DNA of 58,244 nucleotides from Candidatus Omnitrophota bacterium. GTDB lineage: Bacteria > Omnitrophota > Gorgyraeia > Zapsychrales > JAHFFX01. The first letter of the stretch is position 1; each line of letters begins with the position of its first letter. The notes beneath the pieces were generated by a model. The model did not search any database. It was not told where the DNA came from and saw only the letters and a program-made list of their open reading frames with translations. A program made the translations under genes and the position numbers. This document shows positions 39,076 to 48,469 of this stretch, in pieces. The stretch spans positions 1-58,244 of the forward strand of contig JAHFFW010000016.1 in NCBI GenBank assembly GCA_023247725.1, given 5' to 3'.

Positions 39076-39846
39076 ATGATCATCAACCCCGTCGGGACTG
39101 CATCGTTATCCAAACGCGAAATTTTACGATTCCTTTCCGTTGCCAGCCAAACGATCTTTCCTCCGATTGTGACCTCCATGCTTTTTATGTACATCTTTGG
39201 CGTGGCCTTAGGCCAGCGGATTGATTTTAGTCGGATGGGGATGACCTATTTGCAATTCATTGTGCCGGGGATTATGACCATGCATTTGATTTCCAGTTCT
39301 TACGAAAATACAAGCTCTTCGCTATTTATTGCCCGATGGCACAATCACATTCAAGAAGTGCTTCTGGCTCCTCTCTCCTATTTTGAGATGGTCCTGGGTC
39401 TCTTGGCCGGGGGGGTGGCCCGAGGCTTTTTGGTTGTATGCGGGGTTTTTCTTGCCGCCACCATATTTGTTCCGGTTGCCATTCCTCATCCGGTTGTTTT
39501 ATTGTACTTCATTTTGTCCATCTCGGTCATCTTCGCGTGCGCCGGCATGATTGGGGCGCTCTGGGCCGAGGATTTTAGTATGCTGAATCTTTGGCATGTG
39601 TATTTGATTGTCCCGCTCATTTTTATGGGTGGGGTTTTTCACCCGATTGAAATTTTGCCGCGTTCCATCCAAATCATCTCTGTCTTTAACCCCATGTACT
39701 ATCTCGTCAATGGCATGCGCTACAGTATGACCGGAATGACCGAGGTTCCCCTGGCCCAATGTGTCGTGTTCAGTTTTTTTATGGCGTTGCTTTTCTTTTT
39801 TGTCACGGTCTACCTCTTCAAAATCGGCTATAAGTTAAGAACCTGA
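39076..39846 (+). CDS. ABC-2 type transporter permease
   Basis: Start moved to MIINPVGTASLSKREIL; GVFHPIEILPRSIQIISVFNPMYYLVNGMRY. Confidence 0.88.
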   Translation: MIINPVGTASLSKREILRFLSVASQTIFPPIVTSMLFMYIFGVALGQRIDFSRMGMTYLQFIVPGIMTMHLISSSYENTSSSLFIARWHNHIQEVLLAPLSYFEMVLGLLAGGVARGFLVVCGVFLAATIFVPVAIPHPVVLLYFILSISVIFACAGMIGALWAEDFSMLNLWHVYLIVPLIFMGGVFHPIEILPRSIQIISVFNPMYYLVNGMRYSMTGMTEVPLAQCVVFSFFMALLFFFVTVYLFKIGYKLRT

Positions 39847-39882
39847 TTCTGGCATTTTATTAGCCCGCGAGGATTGGATCAC

Positions 39883-40564
39883 ATGGCCGAAGAATTCAAT
39901 TCCAACCCTCATCCGCGCCAAGATCAAGAAAGCCCAAAAGGCCCAATTGTCCGGGGGGAAAATTTCTCAAGGGCCCATGGATGGCAGCGGCCCGCCCAAT
40001 CGCCACGGCATGCCCAAACTCCCTCCGGGCCAGCGCGAGGTTCCCAACTGGCCTGTTTTAGATCTCGGCGTCAAGCCAATCATTTCCCTGAAGGATTGGA
40101 AGCTGGAGGTGAAAGGAGAAGTTGAAAATCCTTATTCGTTGTCGTGGGAAGAATTCCTGGCTCTGCCCCAAGTTAGTGATATCTCCGATTTTCATTGTGT
40201 AACGAGTTGGAGCCGGATGGATAATCATTGGAAGGGAGTTCAATTAAAGACCTTGGCACAAAAAGCACTCCCTAAGCCAACTGCAAAATTTATTTACTGC
40301 ACCGGCTATGACGGTTATTCTACAAATCTCCGTCTAGAAGAATGCCTGGATGAGGATGTCCTTTTGGTTCATACTTGGGAAGGCCAACGACTGCCCATCG
40401 AGCATGGTGGTCCGGTTCGGATGATCACACCGAGGAAATATGCCTGGAAGGGCAGCAAGTGGATTAAGGAAATTATTTTCCTGGCTCAGGAGCAGCTAGG
40501 ATTCTGGGAATTGCGCGGGTATTCGAATACCGCCGAGCCCTGGGACAATGATCGTTATTCCTGA
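39883..40564 (+). CDS. Sulfite oxidase-like molybdopterin oxidoreductase (apparent N-terminal frameshift)
   Basis: PPNRHGMPKLPPGQREVPNWPVLDLG...FHCVTSWSRMDNHWKGV...YAWKGSKW; removing one C at 39906-39908 joins MAEEFNSN to LIRAKIKKAQKAQLSGGKISQG. Confidence 0.8.
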
Positions 40565-40854
40565 CCTTCTTTGAGGTTTCTTTCAATGTATTCCTGCGCG
40601 GTGTAGGCGCAAATAGCCAAGGCGTGGATCTCGCTTTCGAGCTCGGATTGAAGGCAGGCATAAATCTGCCGGTGCCGCTCGAGGAAAGAAGTATGCCGGA
40701 AATGATCCGACACAATGAGAACCGAAAAATGCGTGCCCCCGGCCGAGGCCGCCTCCAGATGATTGGCATGCAAGTGACTGTCGTCTTTAACTTCCAGGAA
40801 GACTGGTCGGAATTCCCGGTTCAATAATTCGTTGACACGTTCGATGGTTGGCAT
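40555..40854 (-). CDS. BolA family protein
   Basis: LEVKDDSHLHANHLEAASAGGTHFSVLIVSDHFRHTSFLERHRQIYACL. Confidence 0.85.
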   Translation of the reverse strand: MPTIERVNELLNREFRPVFLEVKDDSHLHANHLEAASAGGTHFSVLIVSDHFRHTSFLERHRQIYACLQSELESEIHALAICAYTAQEYIERNLKEGQE

Positions 40855-40896
40855 ATTTTCCTTTAATTTTAGTTTAACACAGTTCCCTTTTCCAAA

Positions 40897-42123
40897 ATGA
40901 ATCTTTCTTTGAACGTGCAAATCCTGATTGGCACCATTGCGGGGATCCTTGGCGGATTGGCCTTATCTTTCTTAAGTCCCTCCTCTGTTTTTTATGCATC
41001 GGTCATTTATGTCTGCGATATTCTTGCCGGCTTATTTGTGAATCTTCTCAAGATGATTCTTATTCCGCTCATTTTTACTTCGGTCGCCGCTGGAATTGCG
41101 AATCTGAGTACTCACCGGCAAATAAAAAAAGTCTGGACGTACACCTTAATTTATTTCGGATTCTCCTCAATGGTGGCTGCCACTCTAGGGCTGACAGCGA
41201 TGAATGTGTTTAAACCGGGCTTTGGCTTACATATCTTTTCGGCCTCGCCGGAATTAAAAGCGACACAAATGACCCTGGCTCAATTCATACAGTCGTTTCT
41301 ATCCGGCCTGTTCGTGAACCCCGTGAGCGCCATGGCCCAGGGCAATATTCTAGCGACGGTTGTTTTTGCCTTTTTTATGGGGGCCGCCTTAATTGCTTTT
41401 CGTGAGCGGACAACAACATTGTTCCGGCTTTTGAATGAAATTGTCGACATCATCATGCTCATGGTCCAATGGATCATGCGGTTAGCGCCATGGGGGATCA
41501 TGGCTTTATTGATCAAACTGATGGCCACTGCGGATTTCGCGCTGTTCCGTGCAATGGGAACATTTATGGCGGTGGTCTTGGGTTCGACCATGATCCACGG
41601 GTTCATCATTCTGCCCGCGGTTCTTTATTGGCTGACGAAAAAAACGCCGCTGTTCTTCTTTAAAGGATTTTATGAAGCCCTCATCACCGCCTTTACGACC
41701 AGTTCCAGCAATGTCACGCTGCCCGTCAGCATTCGTTGTGCCCGGGAAAAACTGAACATCGATCAAGAAATCAGTGGATTCGTCTTTCCGCTGGGCGCGA
41801 CGGTGAATATGGACGGAACCGCGCTTTACGAAGCCGCCGCTGCCCTGTTCGTGGCCAATGTAGTGGGCGTGCATTTGAATCTCGTGCAGCAGATCATTGT
41901 GGTGTTGATGGCGGTCGTCGCCTCCATCGGCGCTCCGGGAATTCCCAGTGCGGGGATGGTCACCATGCTCATGGTTTTGCAAGCCGTCGGTCTTCCCATT
42001 GAGGCTATTTCTCTCTTATTACCCATCGATCGGTTTCTCGATACCTTCCGCACCATGGTCAATGTCGAGGGTGATGCGGTCTGCAGTTTAATCGTTCAGC
42101 ATCTCGTGAAGGAAAACCCCTGA
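40897..42123 (+). CDS. Dicarboxylate/amino acid:cation symporter (DAACS)
   Basis: TTSSSNVTLPVSIRCARE, GATVNMDGTALYEA. Confidence 0.93.
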   Translation: MNLSLNVQILIGTIAGILGGLALSFLSPSSVFYASVIYVCDILAGLFVNLLKMILIPLIFTSVAAGIANLSTHRQIKKVWTYTLIYFGFSSMVAATLGLTAMNVFKPGFGLHIFSASPELKATQMTLAQFIQSFLSGLFVNPVSAMAQGNILATVVFAFFMGAALIAFRERTTTLFRLLNEIVDIIMLMVQWIMRLAPWGIMALLIKLMATADFALFRAMGTFMAVVLGSTMIHGFIILPAVLYWLTKKTPLFFFKGFYEALITAFTTSSSNVTLPVSIRCAREKLNIDQEISGFVFPLGATVNMDGTALYEAAAALFVANVVGVHLNLVQQIIVVLMAVVASIGAPGIPSAGMVTMLMVLQAVGLPIEAISLLLPIDRFLDTFRTMVNVEGDAVCSLIVQHLVKENP

Positions 42124-42462
42124 TTCATCCGGCGTCGCTCCAAATCTTTCGATGGGGGAGCTTCGCCGGATGCCCGGCGAAACTGCACGCGAAAGCAATG
42201 AAGCGAAGAAGGACACTTTGGCAAAAGACGGGTCATACTAAGGTGCCGCGGGCTCTGTCTGTGGGGTTCCATTCCTTCAGTAAAAATCAATTGGCCAAAT
42301 AAAATTGATCCGTGGCGGATTTTCCAAACTCGACAAGGGAACATTTTTGTGTCATATTAGGGCTGGCCAAAACTCGCTCAATTTCTTAAAAGTCATTCGG
42401 CGGGTTACCGGCCCGGCGTCATTTGAGATTTTGGGATGAGCCAGTGATGTGAGGTAAAACGG

Positions 42463-43752
42463 ATGGTCCAGGTGCAACAGATCAATCAAAGCCAATGCGG
42501 CAAAATCCTTATCGAGCATCTCAGAGAAAAACAGAGCGCGATTCTTTCGTGGCTCAAGGCTCACGAGACATCGAAAGAGCTGCCTTTGTATTCTTCGGTT
42601 GATATCCGCGATGCCTGTTTTAAAATCGCGGTCGTCGACACCAATCTTTTCCCCGCTGGATTTAATAATTTGTGTGAGCATGGCATCGCGGATGCCAGCA
42701 AATATCTCCGGCAAGCGGTTTTGGAACGTGTTCCCTCTTGTCGCGATATCTTGATTGTGGCAGAAGATCATACCCGTAACACCTGGTATCTGGAAAATAT
42801 TCGCGTCATCAAAGAAATCACTCAAAACGCTGGTTTTGCGGTCAAGATCGCCATGTTCTTTGACATTCAACCAGAATTTTGCGAAAACGGCGGATCTGTT
42901 CAATTAGAAACAGCGACGAAGAAGCTCGTCCGAATTCATTGCTTACGAAGACTTCTGGAAAAATTTCCGGTCGATCAACCGCATTTTGATCTTATCATCC
43001 TCAATAACGATTTGACCGGCGGTATTCCGCAAATTTTAAAAGAATCCCAAATCCCGATTTATCCTTCGATTCAAGCCGGATGGCACTCCCGATCCAAGTC
43101 GCGGCACTTCAAACTAGCCAATGAATTGTTAAAGGAATTCGCCAAAATCATTAACATGGATCCGTGGTTCTTTTCTTGCCTGTATCGAACGATCGATCAG
43201 GTGGATATCAACCAAGAGGCGGATCGCCAGAAAATCAAATTATTGGCCAATGATTTGTTTGAAGAGATCAAGCATAAATACCGTCAGCATCGGATTGAAG
43301 AAAAACCGTTTATCTTTATCAAATCTGATTCCGGAACCTATGGCATGAATGTTGTCCCTATTGAAGACCCACAAGATATTCTGGAATTGAACCGCCGCGC
43401 CCGCAACAATCTCTCGAAGGGCAAGAGCGCGCAGGTCATTGACCGCTTTCTTCTCCAGGAAGGGGTTCCGACGGCGTACCAGATTGGTGATCAGGTCAGC
43501 GAAGCCTGCGTCTATCAAATCACCAATAATATGGTGGGGGGATTTTATCGCAGTAACGCCGCCAAATCTGAACGAGAAAACCTCAATAGTCCGGGAATGG
43601 AACTTAAAACCATGTGCCCCCACCTTCCGAAATACGGCCTGGATGAGATTCATCCCGATGTCAATATCTTCGATGTTTACCGCGTTCTCGCCCGCATTGC
43701 GGGAATTGCGGCCCACCGCGAAATCGTCCAGATGGAGCAGGATAAAGAATGA
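42463..43752 (+). CDS. gshA: Glutamate-cysteine ligase (GshA ATP-grasp type)
   Basis: FIFIKSDSGTYGMNVVPIEDP; overlaps the glutathione synthetase gene. Confidence 0.85.
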   Translation: MVQVQQINQSQCGKILIEHLREKQSAILSWLKAHETSKELPLYSSVDIRDACFKIAVVDTNLFPAGFNNLCEHGIADASKYLRQAVLERVPSCRDILIVAEDHTRNTWYLENIRVIKEITQNAGFAVKIAMFFDIQPEFCENGGSVQLETATKKLVRIHCLRRLLEKFPVDQPHFDLIILNNDLTGGIPQILKESQIPIYPSIQAGWHSRSKSRHFKLANELLKEFAKIINMDPWFFSCLYRTIDQVDINQEADRQKIKLLANDLFEEIKHKYRQHRIEEKPFIFIKSDSGTYGMNVVPIEDPQDILELNRRARNNLSKGKSAQVIDRFLLQEGVPTAYQIGDQVSEACVYQITNNMVGGFYRSNAAKSERENLNSPGMELKTMCPHLPKYGLDEIHPDVNIFDVYRVLARIAGIAAHREIVQMEQDKE

Positions 43753-44714
43753 ATTTCGTTTTTCTGATGGACCCCTTGAGCAGCGTCATCATGGAAAAAG
43801 ACACCTCTTTTGCACTGATGCTGGGGGCTCAGGAACGTGGTCATGCCGTCTTCTTTGTCACCGATGGAGGCGTGAATCTTTTAAACGGAAAAATTTATTT
43901 TCAGGCCCAATCGATCGTCGCGCAAAAAGTCCCCGAACAACCCTTTATTCGCCAACGCGCCCTCGAGCTTCCTGCCGAAGAAGTCAATGCCGTTTTTGTC
44001 CGAAGCGATCCGCCCTTTGATTATCAATATCTGCTGAACACTTGGTTGTTAGACCGTTTGCCATCCTGGATTCCTGCTATCAATAGCCCCGCTGGATTGC
44101 GTAGCGTCAATGAGAAACTCTGGTTAACCCAGTTCCCTTCTCTGACGCCGCGGACATTGATTAGTCGAAACCGCCAGGACATCATCATTTTTTTTAATGC
44201 CGAGAAAAAAATGATCGCCAAGCCCACGGATAACTATGGGGGCTTTGCGGTCTTTTTGGTCGAACACAATGACCCCAATGCGAATGTGATTTTGGAAACA
44301 TTGACCGCGGGATGGACGAGAGAAATCATTGTACAGCAATATGTCCCAGAAGCCCGGAAAGGCGATAAACGAATTCTGATTTTAGATGGCGAACCATTGG
44401 GAGCGGTCTTGCGGGTTCACGCCCCCGATGATCACCGTAATAATTTTTTCTCCGGCGGCAAACCGCATGCGTGTGACATAACCGCCAGGGATCGGGAAAT
44501 CATTTCTGTCCTGCGCCCGCATTTAGCGCGCCTGGGATTGTATTTCGTGGGGATTGATATTCTGGGCGATTACTTGACGGAGGTCAATGTCACCTCTCCG
44601 ACGTGCCTGCAGGAAATGAATCGCCTCTATGATCTGAAATTGGAGTTAAAAGTTATTGAGTTTGCCGAAAGATTGGTTGACCGCCTCCGGCGCGAAAGTA
44701 CAATAAAAGCCTGA
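43749..44714 (+). CDS. gshB: Glutathione synthetase
   Basis: MNFVFLMDPLSSVIMEKDTSFALMLGAQERGH...VRSDPPFDYQYL...TEVNVTSPTCLQEMN. Confidence 0.93.
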   Translation: MNFVFLMDPLSSVIMEKDTSFALMLGAQERGHAVFFVTDGGVNLLNGKIYFQAQSIVAQKVPEQPFIRQRALELPAEEVNAVFVRSDPPFDYQYLLNTWLLDRLPSWIPAINSPAGLRSVNEKLWLTQFPSLTPRTLISRNRQDIIIFFNAEKKMIAKPTDNYGGFAVFLVEHNDPNANVILETLTAGWTREIIVQQYVPEARKGDKRILILDGEPLGAVLRVHAPDDHRNNFFSGGKPHACDITARDREIISVLRPHLARLGLYFVGIDILGDYLTEVNVTSPTCLQEMNRLYDLKLELKVIEFAERLVDRLRRESTIKA

Positions 44715-44743
44715 CATTGTTTGATTGGCCAAGTTGAACGAAC

Positions 44744-44983
44744 ATGCCAAAGTTGTCGTTTTACTATTTTGAAGGCTGTCCATACTGCGCCCGGGTTCGT
44801 GATTATATGGCTAAAAATAATATCGCCATTCCCCTCAAAGATATCCGGAAAAATCCTTCGGACCGTGATGAACTGATCCGGATTGGCGGAAAGAATCAGG
44901 TTCCGTGTCTGGTGATTGATGACAAGCCACTCTATGAGTCGACGGATATCATTGCGTGGCTAAAAAAGAATTGGAAAGGATGA
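44744..44983 (+). CDS. Glutaredoxin
   Basis: YYFEGCPYCARVRDYM...QVPCLVIDDKPLYESTDIIAWL. Confidence 0.9.
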   Translation: MPKLSFYYFEGCPYCARVRDYMAKNNIAIPLKDIRKNPSDRDELIRIGGKNQVPCLVIDDKPLYESTDIIAWLKKNWKG

Positions 44984-44990
44984 GCCAGCC

Positions 44991-45248
44991 ATGACGCTTG
45001 AGGACATGAAGCGCACGATTGAAACAGCCATCCCGCAGTCGGCTGCCTACATTTTGGATCCGATGAATGATGGACAGCATCTGCAAGCCTTTGTCGTTAG
45101 TCCAATCTTCGAAGGATTACCTTTGTTTAAACAACAGCAGATGGTGATGAAGGCTCTCAAAAATGCCTTTGACAGCGTCCATGCCTTGGGATTAAAGACG
45201 TTCACCCCAACCGAATGGCAGACTGCGCGACTAAAATACGGATTATGA
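44991..45248 (+). CDS. BolA family protein
   Basis: FVVSPIFEGLPLFKQQQMVMKAL; between glutaredoxin genes. Confidence 0.8.
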   Translation: MTLEDMKRTIETAIPQSAAYILDPMNDGQHLQAFVVSPIFEGLPLFKQQQMVMKALKNAFDSVHALGLKTFTPTEWQTARLKYGL

Positions 45249-45357
45249 ACCTCCCTGGCTTTTGCAGGCGTGTGAAATTTTTGGGAGGTTCATTCCTTCG
45301 TAGCTCAACGCGAAGCAATGGAGCGAAGGAGAATAAATGACTACACGGAGGTTTTAG

Positions 45358-45666
45358 ATGGAAATCAAGGAAACGATCCAGAAGGACATCACCGACAACA
45401 AAGTCATGATCTATATGAAAGGCACACCGGATTTTCCCCAATGCGGATTTTCTGCTCAGACCATCAATGTTTTTAAATCCTATAGCGTCCCGTTTGGTGC
45501 GCGCAATGTCCTAGAAGATCCGAATTTGCGCCAAGGGATCAAAGATTTTACTGATTGGCCGACGATTCCGCAGGTCTTTATTGGCGGGGAATTTATCGGC
45601 GGTTGCGACATCATCATGCAGATGCATCAGAATGGAGAATTAAAAAAACTGTTGGAAAAGATTTGA
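45358..45666 (+). CDS. grxD: Monothiol glutaredoxin (Grx4 family)
   Basis: CGFS motif: MKGTPDFPQCGFSAQT...WPTIPQVFIGGEFIGGCDI. Confidence 0.93.
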   Translation: MEIKETIQKDITDNKVMIYMKGTPDFPQCGFSAQTINVFKSYSVPFGARNVLEDPNLRQGIKDFTDWPTIPQVFIGGEFIGGCDIIMQMHQNGELKKLLEKI

Positions 45667-45706
45667 TTTCACTTAAAGTCACGAGGAACGAAGGACGATC
45701 GCTTCG

Positions 45707-47068
45707 CTAGGACGATGGACGAGAAGCCTTCGCGTCCCTCGTCCCACATCCCTCATCCTTCGAATGAGGGATTTCCCTAATTGTCTTGTACGGGTAAATC
45801 CCCGACGTATGGCCATCATTCCAGTTGATCCCGATCGCATAATTGCCTAAAGGGAAAATCTCTTTTGGTTTAATATCGGCCTGGACATGTTCCGGTAAAA
45901 GTTTTTGATTTCCGGTTAGTTCATCCACACATAACGCGCAGCGGCAACTTAAACGCAAATCTCGGTTCGAAACTTTAAGTTCTTCCCCATTCGACCATTT
46001 GAGATAAGTAAACCGATCATCAAAGCGGATCTGGGGAATTTCTTTCCGGCTGATCCTGGTCTTTCCATGAGCCCGCACCACCTGATCCACGGCTTCTTGA
46101 ATCAAAGGGTTTTCAATCTGTGCGTCGAGAGACGTGGTCAGTTCCTTGAGAAGTGGAATCTGGGCTAGCGTCGGCAGACCAAATCGCTCTTCCAGCGTGG
46201 TTGACTGACTTCCCCCAAAAATGTAATGCCTTTTTTGGCATTGATCGCAGATAAAGTAAGACATATTCTCGATGATTCCAAGAATGGGGATATCCACCTT
46301 CTCGAACATGAGGATCCCGCGGGATACATCCACTAAGGATAACGTTTGCCGGGTGGTGACAATGACCGCCCCGCTTATGCGCACGGCCTGCGTGATGGTC
46401 AATTGGATGTCTCCCGTTCCCGGCGGCATGTCAAGGAAAAGATAATCGAGCTCTCCCCAGGCGGTATTGTGCAGCAATTGCTGAATGTAACGCGACACAA
46501 TAGGCCCGCGCAAAACCGCCGGCGCATCGCCTAAAAGAAAACCAAAAGACATCACCTTCAGGGAATGGTGTTGGAGCGGAATAAATTGATTTTTATCATT
46601 GACGTAAATGGTCACATGACGCAAGTTGAATAAGGAAGGAATCGACGGCCCATAAATGTCCGTATCCAATAAGCCAACCCGGAATCCTCGTTTGGCTAAG
46701 GCGAGCGCCAAACATCCACTAACGGTGGACTTGCCCACTCCGCCTTTCGCCGAAGAAACCGCAATGATCGATTGGACGCTGGTCAAACCGCTCTGTTGAA
46801 TGTCCGTCGCTGAACCTTGCGACCGAGGGGTCGCAGTCATATGGACCTTGACTGTGCGCACTCCGGGAAGCTGACGCACGGCCTCTTGTGCTTGAGTTTG
46901 GAATTCGGTTTTGACCGGGCAGGCGGGGGTTGTCAGGTCAATATCAAAAGCGACGTTGCCGTCATTGATGGATAAATTTTTAATGAATCCCAGGGACACG
47001 ATGTCCTTTTGAAAGTCCGGATCAATGATGTTTTTTAAGGCGCCGAGAATTTCTTGTTCGGTGGGCAT
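45707..47068 (-). CDS. Mrp/NBP35-type P-loop ATPase with DUF59 and C-terminal DUF971
   Basis: AVSSAKGGVGKSTVSGCLALAL; N-terminal DUF59-like; C-terminal LRLSCRCALCVDELTG...YAIGINWNDGHTSGIYPY. Confidence 0.92.
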   Translation of the reverse strand: MPTEQEILGALKNIIDPDFQKDIVSLGFIKNLSINDGNVAFDIDLTTPACPVKTEFQTQAQEAVRQLPGVRTVKVHMTATPRSQGSATDIQQSGLTSVQSIIAVSSAKGGVGKSTVSGCLALALAKRGFRVGLLDTDIYGPSIPSLFNLRHVTIYVNDKNQFIPLQHHSLKVMSFGFLLGDAPAVLRGPIVSRYIQQLLHNTAWGELDYLFLDMPPGTGDIQLTITQAVRISGAVIVTTRQTLSLVDVSRGILMFEKVDIPILGIIENMSYFICDQCQKRHYIFGGSQSTTLEERFGLPTLAQIPLLKELTTSLDAQIENPLIQEAVDQVVRAHGKTRISRKEIPQIRFDDRFTYLKWSNGEELKVSNRDLRLSCRCALCVDELTGNQKLLPEHVQADIKPKEIFPLGNYAIGINWNDGHTSGIYPYKTIREIPHSKDEGCGTRDAKASRPSS

Positions 47069-47098
47069 GGCTTCTGTTTTTTTCTAAAGATAATGCGA

Positions 47099-47142
47099 GG
47101 GCGGCGCCCCGCCGCACTTTAAAGCTGGGCGGGGCGCCGCCC
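47099..47142. terminator. Perfect 15-bp GC-rich hairpin between co-directional genes
   Basis: GGGCGGCGCCCCGCC (47099-47113) and GGCGGGGCGCCGCCC (47128-47142) are exact reverse complements. Confidence 0.6.
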
Positions 47143-47149
47143 CGAATTT

Positions 47150-48169
47150 TCAGACCTTCATCCGTTCAATTTCTTCGTCAGAAAGTTTCTTCGCCCGCAC
47201 TTTACGGATATTCGTACGATCCTTCACCAGCCAGTATTCGACCTCGATTTCTGGTGAATCCTTAAAGCTCGAGAATCGCTGCACTAGTCCCGCAGCGATG
47301 GTCAGGACTTCGGGGCCAGGATCATAGCCTTTAAGAACCAACGTGGGCCCCTTCTTATTTTCAACTTCAAAAATCAAATCATCAGAATGAGCAAAGGAGC
47401 GTAATGACTCATTTTCCGGTTCATCGCGGCCGAGAACCAGTTTGAAATCTTTGGAGTAACGAAAATGCCGGCCCCACTTGAGGCTGATCGTTTCACGGAA
47501 CGTGCGATAACCATGGTCGAGGGTGTCCTTCATCCGCCGGGCAAAATTTTTATCGGTCAATAAACATCCGCCGGCGGGCGGCAAAAAATCCTTGATTTGA
47601 TAACGCCGGGCCAATTCCAATTGAGGTTTACGAGTCCTTCCGGAAATATTGAGCAGTCTTTGGCGGTCGATGAGGCCTTCTTGTTCGGGAATCGTTGGTT
47701 CCAGTAACTGAGCGCATAGGGGTCTTAGTAAACAGCCCTCCAATTGGCTTTCCCTTTCAATCATCCGGAGGCTATGGCGCATCTGAGACATCGGCCGTTG
47801 CCCAAGGATTTCTCCGGTAAAGACAAAATCCGCCCCAATCGAGCGCATATATTGACCGGCGCGGGCAAACATGTGGATTCGGCAATCGACGCAGGGGTTA
47901 AGCGCCGAGCCATAACCGTGTTTGGGTTTCTTCACGATCTCGAGGTAACGTTCATCCAACTGCAAGACGATGCAATCGATGCCCAATTGGGCGCTAGCCT
48001 GCAAAGCCTTGGTCTTGTCGCAGCATCCCCAGGGCATGGCAAAATACACCCCTTGCACCTTAACGCCAAGCTCCTGAACAATCTTGGCAGCCAAAATACT
48101 ATCGAGACCTCCGGAGATGAGGCCCACGGCCTTGACGGTTTTGGGTTGGGCATTCGATTGCTGAATCAT
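47150..48169 (-). CDS. PP-loop ATPase, MnmA/ThiI-like tRNA thiolation family
   Basis: AVGLISGGLDSILAAKIVQELG; NPCVDCRIHM. Confidence 0.75.
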   Translation of the reverse strand: MIQQSNAQPKTVKAVGLISGGLDSILAAKIVQELGVKVQGVYFAMPWGCCDKTKALQASAQLGIDCIVLQLDERYLEIVKKPKHGYGSALNPCVDCRIHMFARAGQYMRSIGADFVFTGEILGQRPMSQMRHSLRMIERESQLEGCLLRPLCAQLLEPTIPEQEGLIDRQRLLNISGRTRKPQLELARRYQIKDFLPPAGGCLLTDKNFARRMKDTLDHGYRTFRETISLKWGRHFRYSKDFKLVLGRDEPENESLRSFAHSDDLIFEVENKKGPTLVLKGYDPGPEVLTIAAGLVQRFSSFKDSPEIEVEYWLVKDRTNIRKVRAKKLSDEEIERMKV

Positions 48170-48469
48170 CGATTTCCTTAAACTTTTAAACTTTGGGATG
48201 TTACTATAGCGAAATTCATTTCGATAAGCAAGCCGATTATCGCTTTATTGACCTTTCTTCCATTAAAAGCATTGCTGTGGAAGTCAATACTGCCTTTTCC
48301 CGAAGAGAAGAAAGGTCTAATACTGGCTTCCACTCTGCTTTTGGATGGGAAAAGGCCAGTAAAAAGTGTCCACTTTTAATTTTAAAATGACATGAAGGAA
48401 AATTTGGCTTGCTTAGGAAAAGTCCATTTGTTAATATAATCACCTTATTCCAACCCCAATTTCTGATCG

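Noticed and set aside
45290-45345. CCTTCG...CGAAGG hairpin upstream of grxD
   Set aside because: Short arms; resembles the iterated-word hairpins but too weak to list as a separate case
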